From positions 239,736-303,735 of the forward strand of contig JAEUKI010000094.1 of assembly GCA_016793325.1 (NCBI GenBank): DNA of 64,000 nt. The letters run 5' to 3'. The DNA comes from Myxococcales bacterium. Lineage in GTDB: Bacteria > Myxococcota_A > Polyangia > Polyangiales > Ga0077539. The notes under the pieces were generated by a model, which did no database searches, was not told where the DNA came from, and saw nothing but the letters and a program-made list of their open reading frames with translations. Positions 8,771 through 17,288 of the stretch are shown here, in pieces. The stretch's first letter is position 1, and every line of letters starts with the position of its first letter. A program made the position numbers and the translations under genes.

Positions 8771-10783
8771 ATGCGTCGTTCGTCGATCGTGTTCGCCCTC
8801 GCGACCCTCGCGGCCTGTTCGGGGCCTCAAAACACGACAGATTCTTCACCGGACGGAGCCGTCGACAGCGCCCTGCCCGACCGAGAGCCCATGGATTCGC
8901 AGCCGCCCACGGACGCTCCGATGATGAGCGAAGACAGCGCGAGCCTGCCGGACGCAGACGACGCGAGCCCGATGGACGCGCTCGTGGAGGACGTCGCGCC
9001 CGACTCGGCCGACGACGCGGCGCCTGCGGATGTTCCCACGCCGTTCGACGCGCCCACGGACTCGGGCGCGGACACCGGCGTCGACGCTGGCGTCGATACG
9101 GGCGCAGACACGGGCGCAGACGTTCGCACGCTCCCGGTGCGCATCACGGGACGCGTGCGCTTTCTCGCGTCGGGCTCGGTCACCGTGACGTTCAACGGCG
9201 TCGCGCAGACGTTCAACGCGCTCACAGACGCTGCGCCGATCGCGTTCGACGTGAACACTCCCGCGCCCGCGACGCGCCACACGATCACGGTCACCGGCGG
9301 AAGCACCACGCAGACGTGCTCCGTTCGTTTGCCCACGCCCGAGCCGCTCAACGAGCCCGTCGTCAACGGCGTCGAGATCCGCTGCGCGCTCAGCCACCGC
9401 GAGGTGCTCACCGCGGACGCCGTGCGCGCGATCGCCATCCCCGGCGCTGCGATGCCGCCGCAACGGCACCTCACAGAGATGCCCGAGTGGCGCATCAACC
9501 AGCCAGACCCCGTGACGGTGCTCTTGTCGACGCACATTCCGTGGCTCGATTTTCAGTCGACGACGACCCTCGGCGCGTTCGAAGTCGCGTTCGTCGACAC
9601 GATGACTGGCAACGTCGTCGGCCGCTCGATCGTGCGACGCGCTAACGGCAACACGCGCGCGATGCACGCGAGCAGCGTGACGATGGTCACGCTCCCGCCG
9701 GGGCCCCACTTGATTCGCCCGACGTTTCGTCACTTCGACGTCGACGCGACGCGCGGCCCCGTCGAAATCCAGTTCGGAACTCGCCCCACGCAAGGCATCA
9801 CGACCGCCAGCCTCGGACCGCGGCAACTCGAGTTCGACGGCGTCTTGCTCGACTCGCTCTCGACCTTCGACGCCGCGTCGTTCGGTCGATGGATGCCCAC
9901 GGACTCCGAGCCCGCCGTGCCCGCGGGCGGCTCGCGCACGATCCCGCTCGTGCCCGCGACGCGCCCGTCGCTCCCTGGCGGAGCCGCGATGCTCTACTCG
10001 CTCAACGGCTCGCCCGCGAGCGGCCCCGTGCAGTGGGACATCCTGTCGGACTCGACGACGCTCGCGCGCGGCGCGGCGTTCTACGACGACGCCGAGATGG
10101 CGCATCCGCTGCTCACCGCGCAGCCGTTTCCCATCGCCGCCATGGCGAACATCACCGCGCTGCTCTCGCGCTTCAGCTACCGAAACAACTTTGGCCCCTC
10201 GGACAACACCGTCGTCATCCGCGGCGCGCTCGTGACGACGTTCAACGGGAGCCTGAGCTTTCGCACGCCGCTCACGCCCACTGAGCTCGGCGCAGCAGCG
10301 TTTCGAACGGGCGTTCGCATGTTCGCGCAGCGCGCGGTCGGCAACGCTTCGTGGGTCTCGACCAACGCGCCCGTGGCCAACCCGATCCCGATGTTGACGC
10401 CCATCACGGTGACGCTCGCCGCGCCCCGTCGCGTGTATTTCTTCGTGCGCATCGGCTCGATCCGCGTCACGAGCGACGGCGCCGTCGCGGACATCACGCT
10501 CACGCGTCGAAACGCAGCTGCGCCGTTCAGCCCACAGACGCTCACCCAAATCAGCGTGAGCTCGAGCAACGGGCAAAACTCGCAGGGCGCGTACCTCTCG
10601 ACGCTCGTCGACCTGCCCGCAGGAACGCACGTGCTCGAGCCCCTCGTTCGCCCCGTCACGTCGATCGGCGTGATTCCCGCCACGGGAATCACCACGGCGT
10701 ACCCCGTCGTGTACACGCCCGAGGTCACGTCCGCGACCGTCCCGCTCGGCCACGTCGCCGCGGGAGCGCTCGTGCTCGAGTGA
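8771..10783 (+). CDS. Large lipoprotein with acidic linker, unknown function
   Basis: 670 residues. ATG 8771 is preceded by AAAGGA and begins a lipoprotein signal with lipobox LAAC near residue 18. Residues 20-115 are an Asp/Ser/Ala/Pro linker (repeats of DTGVDAGVDTGADTG style), typical of surface lipoproteins in Myxococcota. The remainder is rich in beta strands, Thr and Asn, with several repeating blocks such as VRITGRVRFLASG and later FVRIGSIRVTSDGAV. These suggest two or three carbohydrate- or protein-binding beta domains. I see no catalytic motif. Exposed on the outer membrane or periplasmic face by inference from the signal. The next gene is another lipoprotein 129 bases on with its own ribosome-binding site. 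Confidence 0.8.
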   Translation: MRRSSIVFALATLAACSGPQNTTDSSPDGAVDSALPDREPMDSQPPTDAPMMSEDSASLPDADDASPMDALVEDVAPDSADDAAPADVPTPFDAPTDSGADTGVDAGVDTGADTGADVRTLPVRITGRVRFLASGSVTVTFNGVAQTFNALTDAAPIAFDVNTPAPATRHTITVTGGSTTQTCSVRLPTPEPLNEPVVNGVEIRCALSHREVLTADAVRAIAIPGAAMPPQRHLTEMPEWRINQPDPVTVLLSTHIPWLDFQSTTTLGAFEVAFVDTMTGNVVGRSIVRRANGNTRAMHASSVTMVTLPPGPHLIRPTFRHFDVDATRGPVEIQFGTRPTQGITTASLGPRQLEFDGVLLDSLSTFDAASFGRWMPTDSEPAVPAGGSRTIPLVPATRPSLPGGAAMLYSLNGSPASGPVQWDILSDSTTLARGAAFYDDAEMAHPLLTAQPFPIAAMANITALLSRFSYRNNFGPSDNTVVIRGALVTTFNGSLSFRTPLTPTELGAAAFRTGVRMFAQRAVGNASWVSTNAPVANPIPMLTPITVTLAAPRRVYFFVRIGSIRVTSDGAVADITLTRRNAAAPFSPQTLTQISVSSSNGQNSQGAYLSTLVDLPAGTHVLEPLVRPVTSIGVIPATGITTAYPVVYTPEVTSATVPLGHVAAGALVLE

Positions 10784-10880
10784 TCCACGGCTGAGCAGAG
10801 CACCTGCATTTTCCCCAGTTGATCGAGCGCCCGCGCGACACGAACACGCGAGAGCCGCTCGCAGGACGACGCGATCGGGG

Positions 10881-10886
10881 TATACA
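10881..10886 (+). promoter_or_regulatory. Possible -10 element upstream of lipoprotein gene
   Basis: TATACA, 27 bases before the ATG at 10913, is the only AT-rich hexamer in the region and lies ahead of a good GGAGG site. The matching -35 box (CTCGCA region) is poor, so this is a weak call. Confidence 0.25.
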
Positions 10887-10912
10887 CTTAGGGAGTCTTC
10901 TGGAGGTTCTCT

Positions 10913-12751
10913 ATGCTGCAATCCCGCTCGATTTCGCTTCGCGTCTGCGCGTCGGTCGTCGCTGCGCTCGCGATGTTCTCGTGTTCGGAGGGGACCGATC
11001 CGTCCGGCGGCGGTGACGGCGGCAACCGCGACGGGAGCACGAATCCGCGGCCCGACGGGAGCACCAACCCTCCGGGCGACGGCGGGTTCGTCCCGCCCAT
11101 GACGTGCAACAACAACGAGATGTGCAACGACGGCAACGCGTGCACGATCGACACGTGCGACACGAGCTCGCGCCGCTGCAGAAATCTCAGCGACGTCACG
11201 CGATGCGAGTGCGACCCCGCGTGCACGCGCCGCTCGTCGGGCGGCGGGATGGGCACCAACGGCGGATGGAACATGATGGGCCAGAACGGCACGGACTACG
11301 ACGCTCCGTCCGGCGGCCTGATCGTCCGCGCCAACGCGCGTCGCGCGGACTACCTCTGGGTCCCCAACACCGGCGAGAGCACGGTCTCGAAGTGGGACGC
11401 GACGACGCGCCGCGAGATCGCGCGCTATCGCGTTGGCCTCCCGACAGGCGAGTGCGTCAACCGCTGCTGCTGGGAAGCGGGCTGCAACATGACCTCGCGC
11501 ACCGTCGTCGACGGCTTCGGCAACGCGTGGGTCGCGAACCGCGGGTTCTCGATGCAAGGCACGGTCACCAAGATCGCCGCCGAGTCCATCGACTGCGTCG
11601 ACCGCAACGGCAACGGAACGATCGACACGAGCACCGGTCCCACGGACGTCAAGCCCTACGGCCAGGACGAGTGCGTCGTGCTCAACGTCAACGTGGGAGC
11701 ACCAAACGCCGTGCTCCGCGCGATCGCGATCGACCGCGGCGACGAGAATTTTCCCGAAGGCTACGTGTGGGTCGGCGGCGGCGCGGGGGGCGGCGCGAGC
11801 CCTGGATTCAAGCTCAACCCTCGCAACGGCATGGTGATCCAAAACGTGATGATTCCCCACGGGGCGTACGGCGCGGTCCTCGCGCCCGACGGTCGTCTCT
11901 GGTGGAACGGCGGCGCCCTCGCCCAGCGCTTCACGCCGATGGATCCCGCCACGGGTCGCATGGGCACGACGGTCAACGGCGGCGGCTACGGCATCACCGT
12001 CGACGCAGACGGTCGCCTCTGGTTCTCGCAGTCGCGCCAGGGCTACGACACGCGCACGGGGCAGTTCACGACGCTGCCCATTCAAGCGAACAGCCGCGGG
12101 ATCACGGTCGACCCGATGAACCGCGTGTGGGCGACGGTCGGCAACAACTTGGTCAACTGGGACGCAGGCGCGTTCGTCGCGGGCGGAATGGTTCCCATGG
12201 CGGCGATTACGCAGCGGCCGATCGCGCCGAACATCGCCTCTGCGAGCGCGCTCGGCGCCGACCGCGCGGGGGACATCTGGATCGCGACGTACGGCGCAGG
12301 GCCGCTCTGGCTCTACGAGACGATGGCCAACCGCTTCACGACGCACGCGGGCCCCAACCGCGTGTACACGTACACGGACTTCACCGGCGCGGTCCGCCGC
12401 CTCGTGATCGGGACGGGCACGTACACCGAGAATTTCACGGCCGAGTGCGACATGCCTCAGTACGCCGAGCTCACGTTCGACGCGAACACGCCGATGGGCA
12501 CCTCGCTGCAGTTCGCCTTGCGCGTCGCCGACACCGAAGCGGGGCTCTCGACCGCGCGCGTCGTCAACCTGGGAACGACCCCGCCCGCCACGTCCCCCAT
12601 CGCCATCACCCCGTTGCTCATGGCCGCTGGCGTGACCCCCGCGAAATACGCGCGCCTCACGGTGACGTTCTCGCCCTCGCGCATGCCGGTCGCGACGCCG
12701 GTCCTGCGCAACCTCGGGCTGAGCTGGCGCTGCACGGTCAACCCGGGCTGA
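10913..12751 (+). CDS. Lipoprotein with NHL/streptogramin-lyase-like beta-propeller
   Basis: 612 residues. GGAGG sits eight bases before ATG. The lipobox is MFSC near residue 24, followed by a Gly/Asp/Asn linker. A cysteine-rich module comes next, with MCNDGNACTIDTCDT, as in MopE-type surface proteins. From about residue 120 onward short repeats alternate strand-turn-strand with DGRLWWNGG, DADGRLWFSQ, GNAWVANRG and AGDIWIATYG, the pattern of NHL or Vgb-type propellers. The C-terminal 100 residues form a separate beta domain. Such propellers usually bind ligands rather than catalyse; lyase activity is not implied. Transcribed in the same direction as the previous lipoprotein gene, and converges with the kinase gene at 12805. 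Confidence 0.8.
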   Translation: MLQSRSISLRVCASVVAALAMFSCSEGTDPSGGGDGGNRDGSTNPRPDGSTNPPGDGGFVPPMTCNNNEMCNDGNACTIDTCDTSSRRCRNLSDVTRCECDPACTRRSSGGGMGTNGGWNMMGQNGTDYDAPSGGLIVRANARRADYLWVPNTGESTVSKWDATTRREIARYRVGLPTGECVNRCCWEAGCNMTSRTVVDGFGNAWVANRGFSMQGTVTKIAAESIDCVDRNGNGTIDTSTGPTDVKPYGQDECVVLNVNVGAPNAVLRAIAIDRGDENFPEGYVWVGGGAGGGASPGFKLNPRNGMVIQNVMIPHGAYGAVLAPDGRLWWNGGALAQRFTPMDPATGRMGTTVNGGGYGITVDADGRLWFSQSRQGYDTRTGQFTTLPIQANSRGITVDPMNRVWATVGNNLVNWDAGAFVAGGMVPMAAITQRPIAPNIASASALGADRAGDIWIATYGAGPLWLYETMANRFTTHAGPNRVYTYTDFTGAVRRLVIGTGTYTENFTAECDMPQYAELTFDANTPMGTSLQFALRVADTEAGLSTARVVNLGTTPPATSPIAITPLLMAAGVTPAKYARLTVTFSPSRMPVATPVLRNLGLSWRCTVNPG

Positions 12752-12804
12752 TCGCACACAATTTCAAATCGCGCGAACGCTACCAGCGCCGTTTGAATTC
12801 GTGA

Positions 12805-13920
12805 TCATCGCGCGAGGATGGGCTCGATCTCCGCGAAGATCCTCCGTCGCCACTGCGCGACGGCGCTCTCGCCCTTCATGAGCTTGTCGGTCTCGCGGAG
12901 CACGGCCTCGAGGCCTGTGAGCACGACGTACGGGTCGTACGCGCAGAGCCGCGTTCCGGTCGCTTCGCTCGGCATCGCGCCGGGGCCGATCCACCCGGCC
13001 ATGAAATCCGTGTCTCCGTCGAACACCGCGCGCATCGCCGCGTGCGCGAGCCGCGCGCCGAGCAGGCGATCGAAGGCCGAAGGCGTCCCCCCGCGCACGA
13101 CGTGCCCGAGCACGGTGACGCGCGTGTCGACGTCGTTGAGCTGCTCTTTCACTTGCAGCTCGATGCGCTCGCGGAGGCTCGCGCTGTCGATCTTCACGCC
13201 CTCGGCCTTGATGATCAGGACGCGACGCTTCCCGGTGTTCTTCGTGTAGGCGTCGACCATCATCGAGACCGCTTGCTCGACGATCGAGTCCTCGCTCTTG
13301 CCAATTTCAGGAACGAGCACCGCGTCCGCCCCCGCCGCCACCCCCGCGGTCATCGCGAGATAGCCACAGTCTCGTCCCATCACCTCGACGACGAACGTCC
13401 GGCGGTGCGCGCTCGCCGTGTCCGCGATGCGATCGCACGCCTCGACGATGGTGTTCATCGCGGTGTCCACGCCGATGGCCATGGTGGTGCACGCCAGGTC
13501 GTTGTCGATCGACGCAGGCAAGCCTCCGACGCGGAGCTTTCCCCGCGCGCCCTCGGCGTCGCGAAGCGTTCGAGCGCCGGTGAGCGAGCCGTTTCCGCCG
13601 ATCACGACGAGGCCCGCGAGACGCTCACGCGCGATCACCTCGCGCGCCTTCGCCTGCCCCTCGGCCGTTGGAAACACCTTCGAGCGAGCGCTCCCGAGGA
13701 TCGTCCCGCCTCGCCTCGAAGCGTCGTCGAGCGCGCGCAGATCGAGCGCGACGATCCGTCCCGCCATCAGCCCGACGTACCCGTCCTCGACGCCGACGAC
13801 CTCGAGACCCATCGACACGCCGACCTTCGCCGCCGCGCGAAGCGCCGCATTCATCCCAGGCGCGTCGCCGCCCGAGGTCAACAACGCCACGCGATCTCCA
13901 GGTTGCAGCTTCTCGCTCAT
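12805..13920 (-). CDS. pfkA: 6-phosphofructokinase
   Basis: 371 residues, the committing step of glycolysis (fructose-6-phosphate to fructose-1,6-bisphosphate). Family motifs: LTSGGDAPGMN at the N-terminus, VVIGGNGSLTGA, LPASIDND (the catalytic PxTIDND loop with Ser for Thr), EVMGRDCG and VLGHVVRGGTPSAFDR. Glycine follows the Asn in the nucleotide loop (GGNGS), which by the usual rule points to ATP rather than pyrophosphate as donor. The normal Asp of GGDGS is replaced by Asn. The start ATG 13920 has GAGGAG upstream; an open extension of 25 residues lacks homology. Divergent from the adenosine deaminase gene with only 34 bases between starts. Confidence 0.92.
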   Translation of the reverse strand: MSEKLQPGDRVALLTSGGDAPGMNAALRAAAKVGVSMGLEVVGVEDGYVGLMAGRIVALDLRALDDASRRGGTILGSARSKVFPTAEGQAKAREVIARERLAGLVVIGGNGSLTGARTLRDAEGARGKLRVGGLPASIDNDLACTTMAIGVDTAMNTIVEACDRIADTASAHRRTFVVEVMGRDCGYLAMTAGVAAGADAVLVPEIGKSEDSIVEQAVSMMVDAYTKNTGKRRVLIIKAEGVKIDSASLRERIELQVKEQLNDVDTRVTVLGHVVRGGTPSAFDRLLGARLAHAAMRAVFDGDTDFMAGWIGPGAMPSEATGTRLCAYDPYVVLTGLEAVLRETDKLMKGESAVAQWRRRIFAEIEPILAR

Positions 13921-13954
13921 CGCAACTCCTCGGTGGGTACAGTAACATCCCGCT

Positions 13955-15082
13955 ATGGGACGCCTATCGTTCGAAGCTATCCAACGCCTGCCCAAGACTG
14001 ACTTGCACGTTCACCTCGACGGGTCGCTGCGCATCTCGACGATCCTCGACCTCGCGCGCAAGGACAACGTCGAGCTGCCCGCGGACGACCCCGAGGGGCT
14101 CGCCCGCGCGATGCACTGCGGCGAAAACACGGGCTCGCTCGTGAAGTACCTCGAGGCGTTCGACGTCACGCTCCGGGTGCTGCAGACGCAAGACGCGCTC
14201 TATCGCGCGGCGTACGAGCTCGCCCAAGACGCGGCCGCCGAAAACGTGCGCTACATGGAGGTTCGCTACGCGCCCTTGCTGCACACGCGCAAGGGCCTCT
14301 CGCACTCGCGCGTGGTCGAAGCGGTGCTCGACGGCCTTCGCGCCGCGCAGATCGATCACGGGATCACCTCTAACGTCATCGTGTGCGGAATTCGAAACAT
14401 CTCGCCCGAGTCCTCGCTCGAGATGGCCGAGCTCGCCGTGGCCTACAAGAACCGCGGCGTGACGGGCTTCGACCTCGCGGGCGCCGAGTACGACCACCCC
14501 GCGAAGAAGCACCGCGAGGCCTTCGCCCTCATCCGCAAGAACAACATCAACATCACGATTCACGCGGGCGAAGCGTACGGCCCCGAGTCGATCGAGCAGG
14601 CGATTCACGTGTGCGGAGCGCACCGCATCGGCCACGGCGTTCGACTCCGTGAAGACGGCGACCTGCTCCACTACGTCAACGATCACCGCATCGCGCTCGA
14701 GTGCTGCCCGAGCTCCAACGTGCAGACGGGCGCGGTCAAAGACCTCTCGACGCACCCGCTCAAGCTCTATCACGACCTCGGGTTGCGCGTGACGGTCAAC
14801 ACGGACAACAGGCTCATCACGGACACGACCGTGTCCAAAGAGCTCTGGCTCGCGCACACGAAGATGGGGCTCAGCCTGCAGGACCTGAAGCAGATCGTCC
14901 TCAACGGGTTCAAGGCGGCGTTTCTGCCGTACCACGAGCGACGAGGAATGCTCCGCGCCATCGCCAAAGAGCTCGCGGACTTCGAGCACGAAGAGAACAA
15001 GACCTCCGTGCATCCTGCGCCCAACGACGGGCCCGACGCGCACGAGACCGAGACCGCGCACCCCTCGATCGGATCGGCGTAA
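13955..15082 (+). CDS. add: Adenosine deaminase
   Basis: 375 residues; hydrolyses adenosine to inosine in purine salvage, in the cytoplasm. Zinc ligands and catalytic residues are all visible: TDLHVHLDGSL near residues 15-25, HAGEAYGPESI (catalytic Glu follows the His), HRIGHGVRL and VNTDNRLITDTT. The last 25 residues are a hydrophilic tail beyond the usual domain. ATG 13955 is accepted because homology starts about 10 residues later; no strong ribosome-binding site is seen. The gene shares a very short divergent spacer with pfkA, so the promoters must overlap the opposite coding starts. Confidence 0.93.
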   Translation: MGRLSFEAIQRLPKTDLHVHLDGSLRISTILDLARKDNVELPADDPEGLARAMHCGENTGSLVKYLEAFDVTLRVLQTQDALYRAAYELAQDAAAENVRYMEVRYAPLLHTRKGLSHSRVVEAVLDGLRAAQIDHGITSNVIVCGIRNISPESSLEMAELAVAYKNRGVTGFDLAGAEYDHPAKKHREAFALIRKNNINITIHAGEAYGPESIEQAIHVCGAHRIGHGVRLREDGDLLHYVNDHRIALECCPSSNVQTGAVKDLSTHPLKLYHDLGLRVTVNTDNRLITDTTVSKELWLAHTKMGLSLQDLKQIVLNGFKAAFLPYHERRGMLRAIAKELADFEHEENKTSVHPAPNDGPDAHETETAHPSIGSA

Positions 15083-15091
15083 AGAGAGCCT

Positions 15092-15715
15092 ATGAGCGAC
15101 TCGAATACACGCACTTGTTTTCGAAGCGCCCCGCTCGCGTCGATCGCGTCGATCGCGTCGATCGCGTCGATCGCGTTGGCGACGGCGGCGTTCGGCGGTT
15201 GCTCTGGCGGCGGGTCGACCGCCGCGACCACGACGGCGACGACGAGCACGACGGCGGCGAACACAGGAGGCGAAGGAGCGACGGACGCGGACGCAGGCGC
15301 GCGCGAACGGCCGCGCAGCGGCATGAGCGTGCACCTCGCAAACGTGCGCATCGGCGGAGCGCTCCCTCGTGGGACGGACGTTCCGAACGACGCGCTCGAC
15401 GTGCAGTTCGACCTCGAGATCCAGCACTTCGGCGCGCAAGACCTCGCGGATGTGCGCGTGCGCGACGCGCGGGTCGCGCTGTCGAGCGGATACGCCATCG
15501 ACTTCGAGGCCGTGAGCGAGGCCTTCGACGGGCGCATCGCCGCGGGCGGCACGAGGCAGATTCCGTTTCACAAGCGCCCCGACAGCGCGTCACCGCGGGC
15601 CAACCACGAGCTGTGCGGGCAGTGGATGCGCGTCGAGCTCACCGTCGCGCTCGGCGACACCGGTCGAACGAGCCGCGTTTCATCGCGCCAAGTGCGCGTT
15701 CAGTGCGCCGACTGA
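15092..15715 (+). CDS. Small lipoprotein of unknown function
   Basis: 207 residues, starting nine bases after add on the same strand, so probably cotranscribed. The signal peptide contains four direct 9-bp repeats coding for Ala-Ser-Ile units and ends in lipobox FGGC. A Thr/Ala/Ser linker follows to about residue 75. The folded part (about 75-207) has strands such as MSVHLANVRIGG and VQFDLEIQHFG and two cysteines (LCGQW and RVQCAD) that could pair. It looks like an immunoglobulin-like beta-sandwich. No catalytic motif. No link to adenosine metabolism is apparent. Confidence 0.75.
   Translation: MSDSNTRTCFRSAPLASIASIASIASIALATAAFGGCSGGGSTAATTTATTSTTAANTGGEGATDADAGARERPRSGMSVHLANVRIGGALPRGTDVPNDALDVQFDLEIQHFGAQDLADVRVRDARVALSSGYAIDFEAVSEAFDGRIAAGGTRQIPFHKRPDSASPRANHELCGQWMRVELTVALGDTGRTSRVSSRQVRVQCAD
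15137..15172 (+). repeat. Four tandem copies of GCGTCGATC inside a signal peptide
   Basis: Four exact 9-bp units keep the frame and encode Ala-Ser-Ile repeats in the hydrophobic core of the lipoprotein signal. Gain or loss of a unit would change signal length by three residues without a frameshift. Confidence 0.9.
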
Positions 15716-15734
15716 GCGCCAATCGAGCCCAACC

Positions 15735-15923
15735 GGGGACGGTGCTCTGATTCTGAAAATCGCGTTTCTCCCAGCGAATTGACTGGCGAACGACGTTCAC
15801 ACTTGGGGACCAACTTGGCAACTCGAAGTTGCAATATTGTCAGATATCCATTTGGGTACCTGAACAATATTGCCATTGATTCCATTGATTTATCTCGAAT
15901 GTGAGAATCAGAGCACCGTCCCC
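15735..15923. mobile_element. 189-bp AT-rich MITE-like inverted-repeat element
   Basis: The ends are a perfect 20-bp inverted repeat: GGGGACGGTGCTCTGATTCT at 15735-15754 and its complement at 15904-15923. Similarity continues imperfectly for several more bases. The interior is far richer in A+T than anything nearby. It holds a small hairpin at 15818-15832 (GCAACT/AGTTGC) and a larger one whose arms GCAATATTGT and ACAATATTGC lie at 15831-15840 and 15864-15873. No open frame of note exists. This is the build of a non-autonomous, transposase-mobilised element; the parent transposon is not in the window. No clear target duplication was seen. Confidence 0.7.
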
Positions 15924-16036
15924 ACCCCTTCCCCCCCCGACTCCCTCACTCGACATTTCTCCTGATTACACGTGGCTGTCAGAGCAGCGATTTTTCCGCG
16001 CATCGCACGGGCCACAACCCCAGTCAGGAGTGTCCC

Positions 16037-17257
16037 GTGAACAAGAGCACCGTCGTTCGTGCAGCGCTTTCTCTCGCCATCTCGATGGCCACAACCAGCG
16101 CGTACGCGCAGCAAGCACAACCCCAAGCGCGCCCTACGGTCCGTGTGCTCGATGAGACCGAGACCTACCTGCGGCTGTGGACGCCGTCGCCCTCCGGTGG
16201 CTACGTCGTGCGCCTCGAGACCATCGCCTACGGCGTCACCGGTCGCGCTGACGCGACGCAGATGGTCGTCAAGCAAAACGGCCGCACGCTCGTGACGCAG
16301 CGCTGCGCCTTCGGCAGCCGCGACGGAACCGCAGCGCGCCTCTCGTGCGCGACCCCAGACAGCAACCTCCTCACCGCGACGGGCGAGCTCACGATCGAGC
16401 TGTCGTACATCGATGACGAAAACGACCGCACCGAGCCGCTCCGTACGTTCGTCGTTCAAGCGCGCAAGTACCCCGACTGGATCCGCGGCGACGGCCGTCG
16501 CGTCACCGAGTGGGGCGGCCGCTACCAGATCCTCGCCCACGACGCGATCGGAACTGCCTGGTTCTGGCACACCAACCCAGGAACCACGCAGACCGAAGCC
16601 CACGAATCACAGTCGGTCCGCATCTACACGGCGTTCGCCGGCGATCCTGCGCGCTTCCGCGGCTCGGTCTACAGCCTCCGCTGCACCGTCAACGGAACGC
16701 GCCTCCCCGCCGACATCGAAGCCCGCATCGGCGGCGTCAACAGCCTCACCGAAGTGTCCGAGCGCCCCAACATGCAGGACACCCGCATGGTGCAGTGGAA
16801 CCGCACGTACTTCGAGATGCAGCAGCTTTGGTGGGGCCGCCGCGTTCCCTTTCCCGCGAGCCGCGCGGGGTACAACACCGAGAACACCCGATTCATGGCC
16901 GATCACGCCGGCGCGTGGTCCTGCGACCTGCGCATGGACGGAACAGTGCTGCGCACGTTCATGTTCACCGTCGGCGCCGACGGTCGCGTCGCAGCGCACG
17001 CAGAGCAAACCGGCGCGCAAGCGTACCGACAGCTCGGCGGACTCTCGCTCATCGAAGTGCGCTTGCCCGCCAACAGCCCCGCAGACGAGTACATCGACCC
17101 CGCCGCGATCCGCGCGTCGTTTCAGTTCGGTCAGCCGCGTCGTCAGGCAAATCTCTGGACCAACTCGTTCACGACCCTGCCCGCGCGAGCCACGGGCAAC
17201 GCCGACCCCACGCCCGTCGCCGGCGGAGCGCGCCCCCGCGGCCGCGGTCGTCGCTGA
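16037..17257 (+). CDS. Secreted protein of unknown function
   Basis: 406 residues. GTG 16037 follows AGGAG at suitable spacing. A Sec signal runs to about residue 25 (TTSAYAQQ, likely signal peptidase I cut). The mature protein has several Trp/Tyr-rich strands (ETYLRLWTPSPSGGYVV and MQQLWWGRRVPFP) and four cysteines in two likely pairs (QRCAF/LSCAT and LRCTV/WSCDL). It ends in a basic Arg/Gly tail. This fits two beta-sandwich domains in the periplasm or outside. I do not recognise a family and see no active site. It sits just after the inverted-repeat element, which may carry or disturb its promoter. Confidence 0.75.
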   Translation: MNKSTVVRAALSLAISMATTSAYAQQAQPQARPTVRVLDETETYLRLWTPSPSGGYVVRLETIAYGVTGRADATQMVVKQNGRTLVTQRCAFGSRDGTAARLSCATPDSNLLTATGELTIELSYIDDENDRTEPLRTFVVQARKYPDWIRGDGRRVTEWGGRYQILAHDAIGTAWFWHTNPGTTQTEAHESQSVRIYTAFAGDPARFRGSVYSLRCTVNGTRLPADIEARIGGVNSLTEVSERPNMQDTRMVQWNRTYFEMQQLWWGRRVPFPASRAGYNTENTRFMADHAGAWSCDLRMDGTVLRTFMFTVGADGRVAAHAEQTGAQAYRQLGGLSLIEVRLPANSPADEYIDPAAIRASFQFGQPRRQANLWTNSFTTLPARATGNADPTPVAGGARPRGRGRR

Positions 17258-17288
17258 GCCCACAGCGATCGCCCCGCGCTCCGCGCCG

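Noticed and set aside
8846..12757. A 1303-codon open frame on the minus strand
   Set aside because: It is antisense to the two lipoproteins and has Arg/His/Asp low complexity with no domain.
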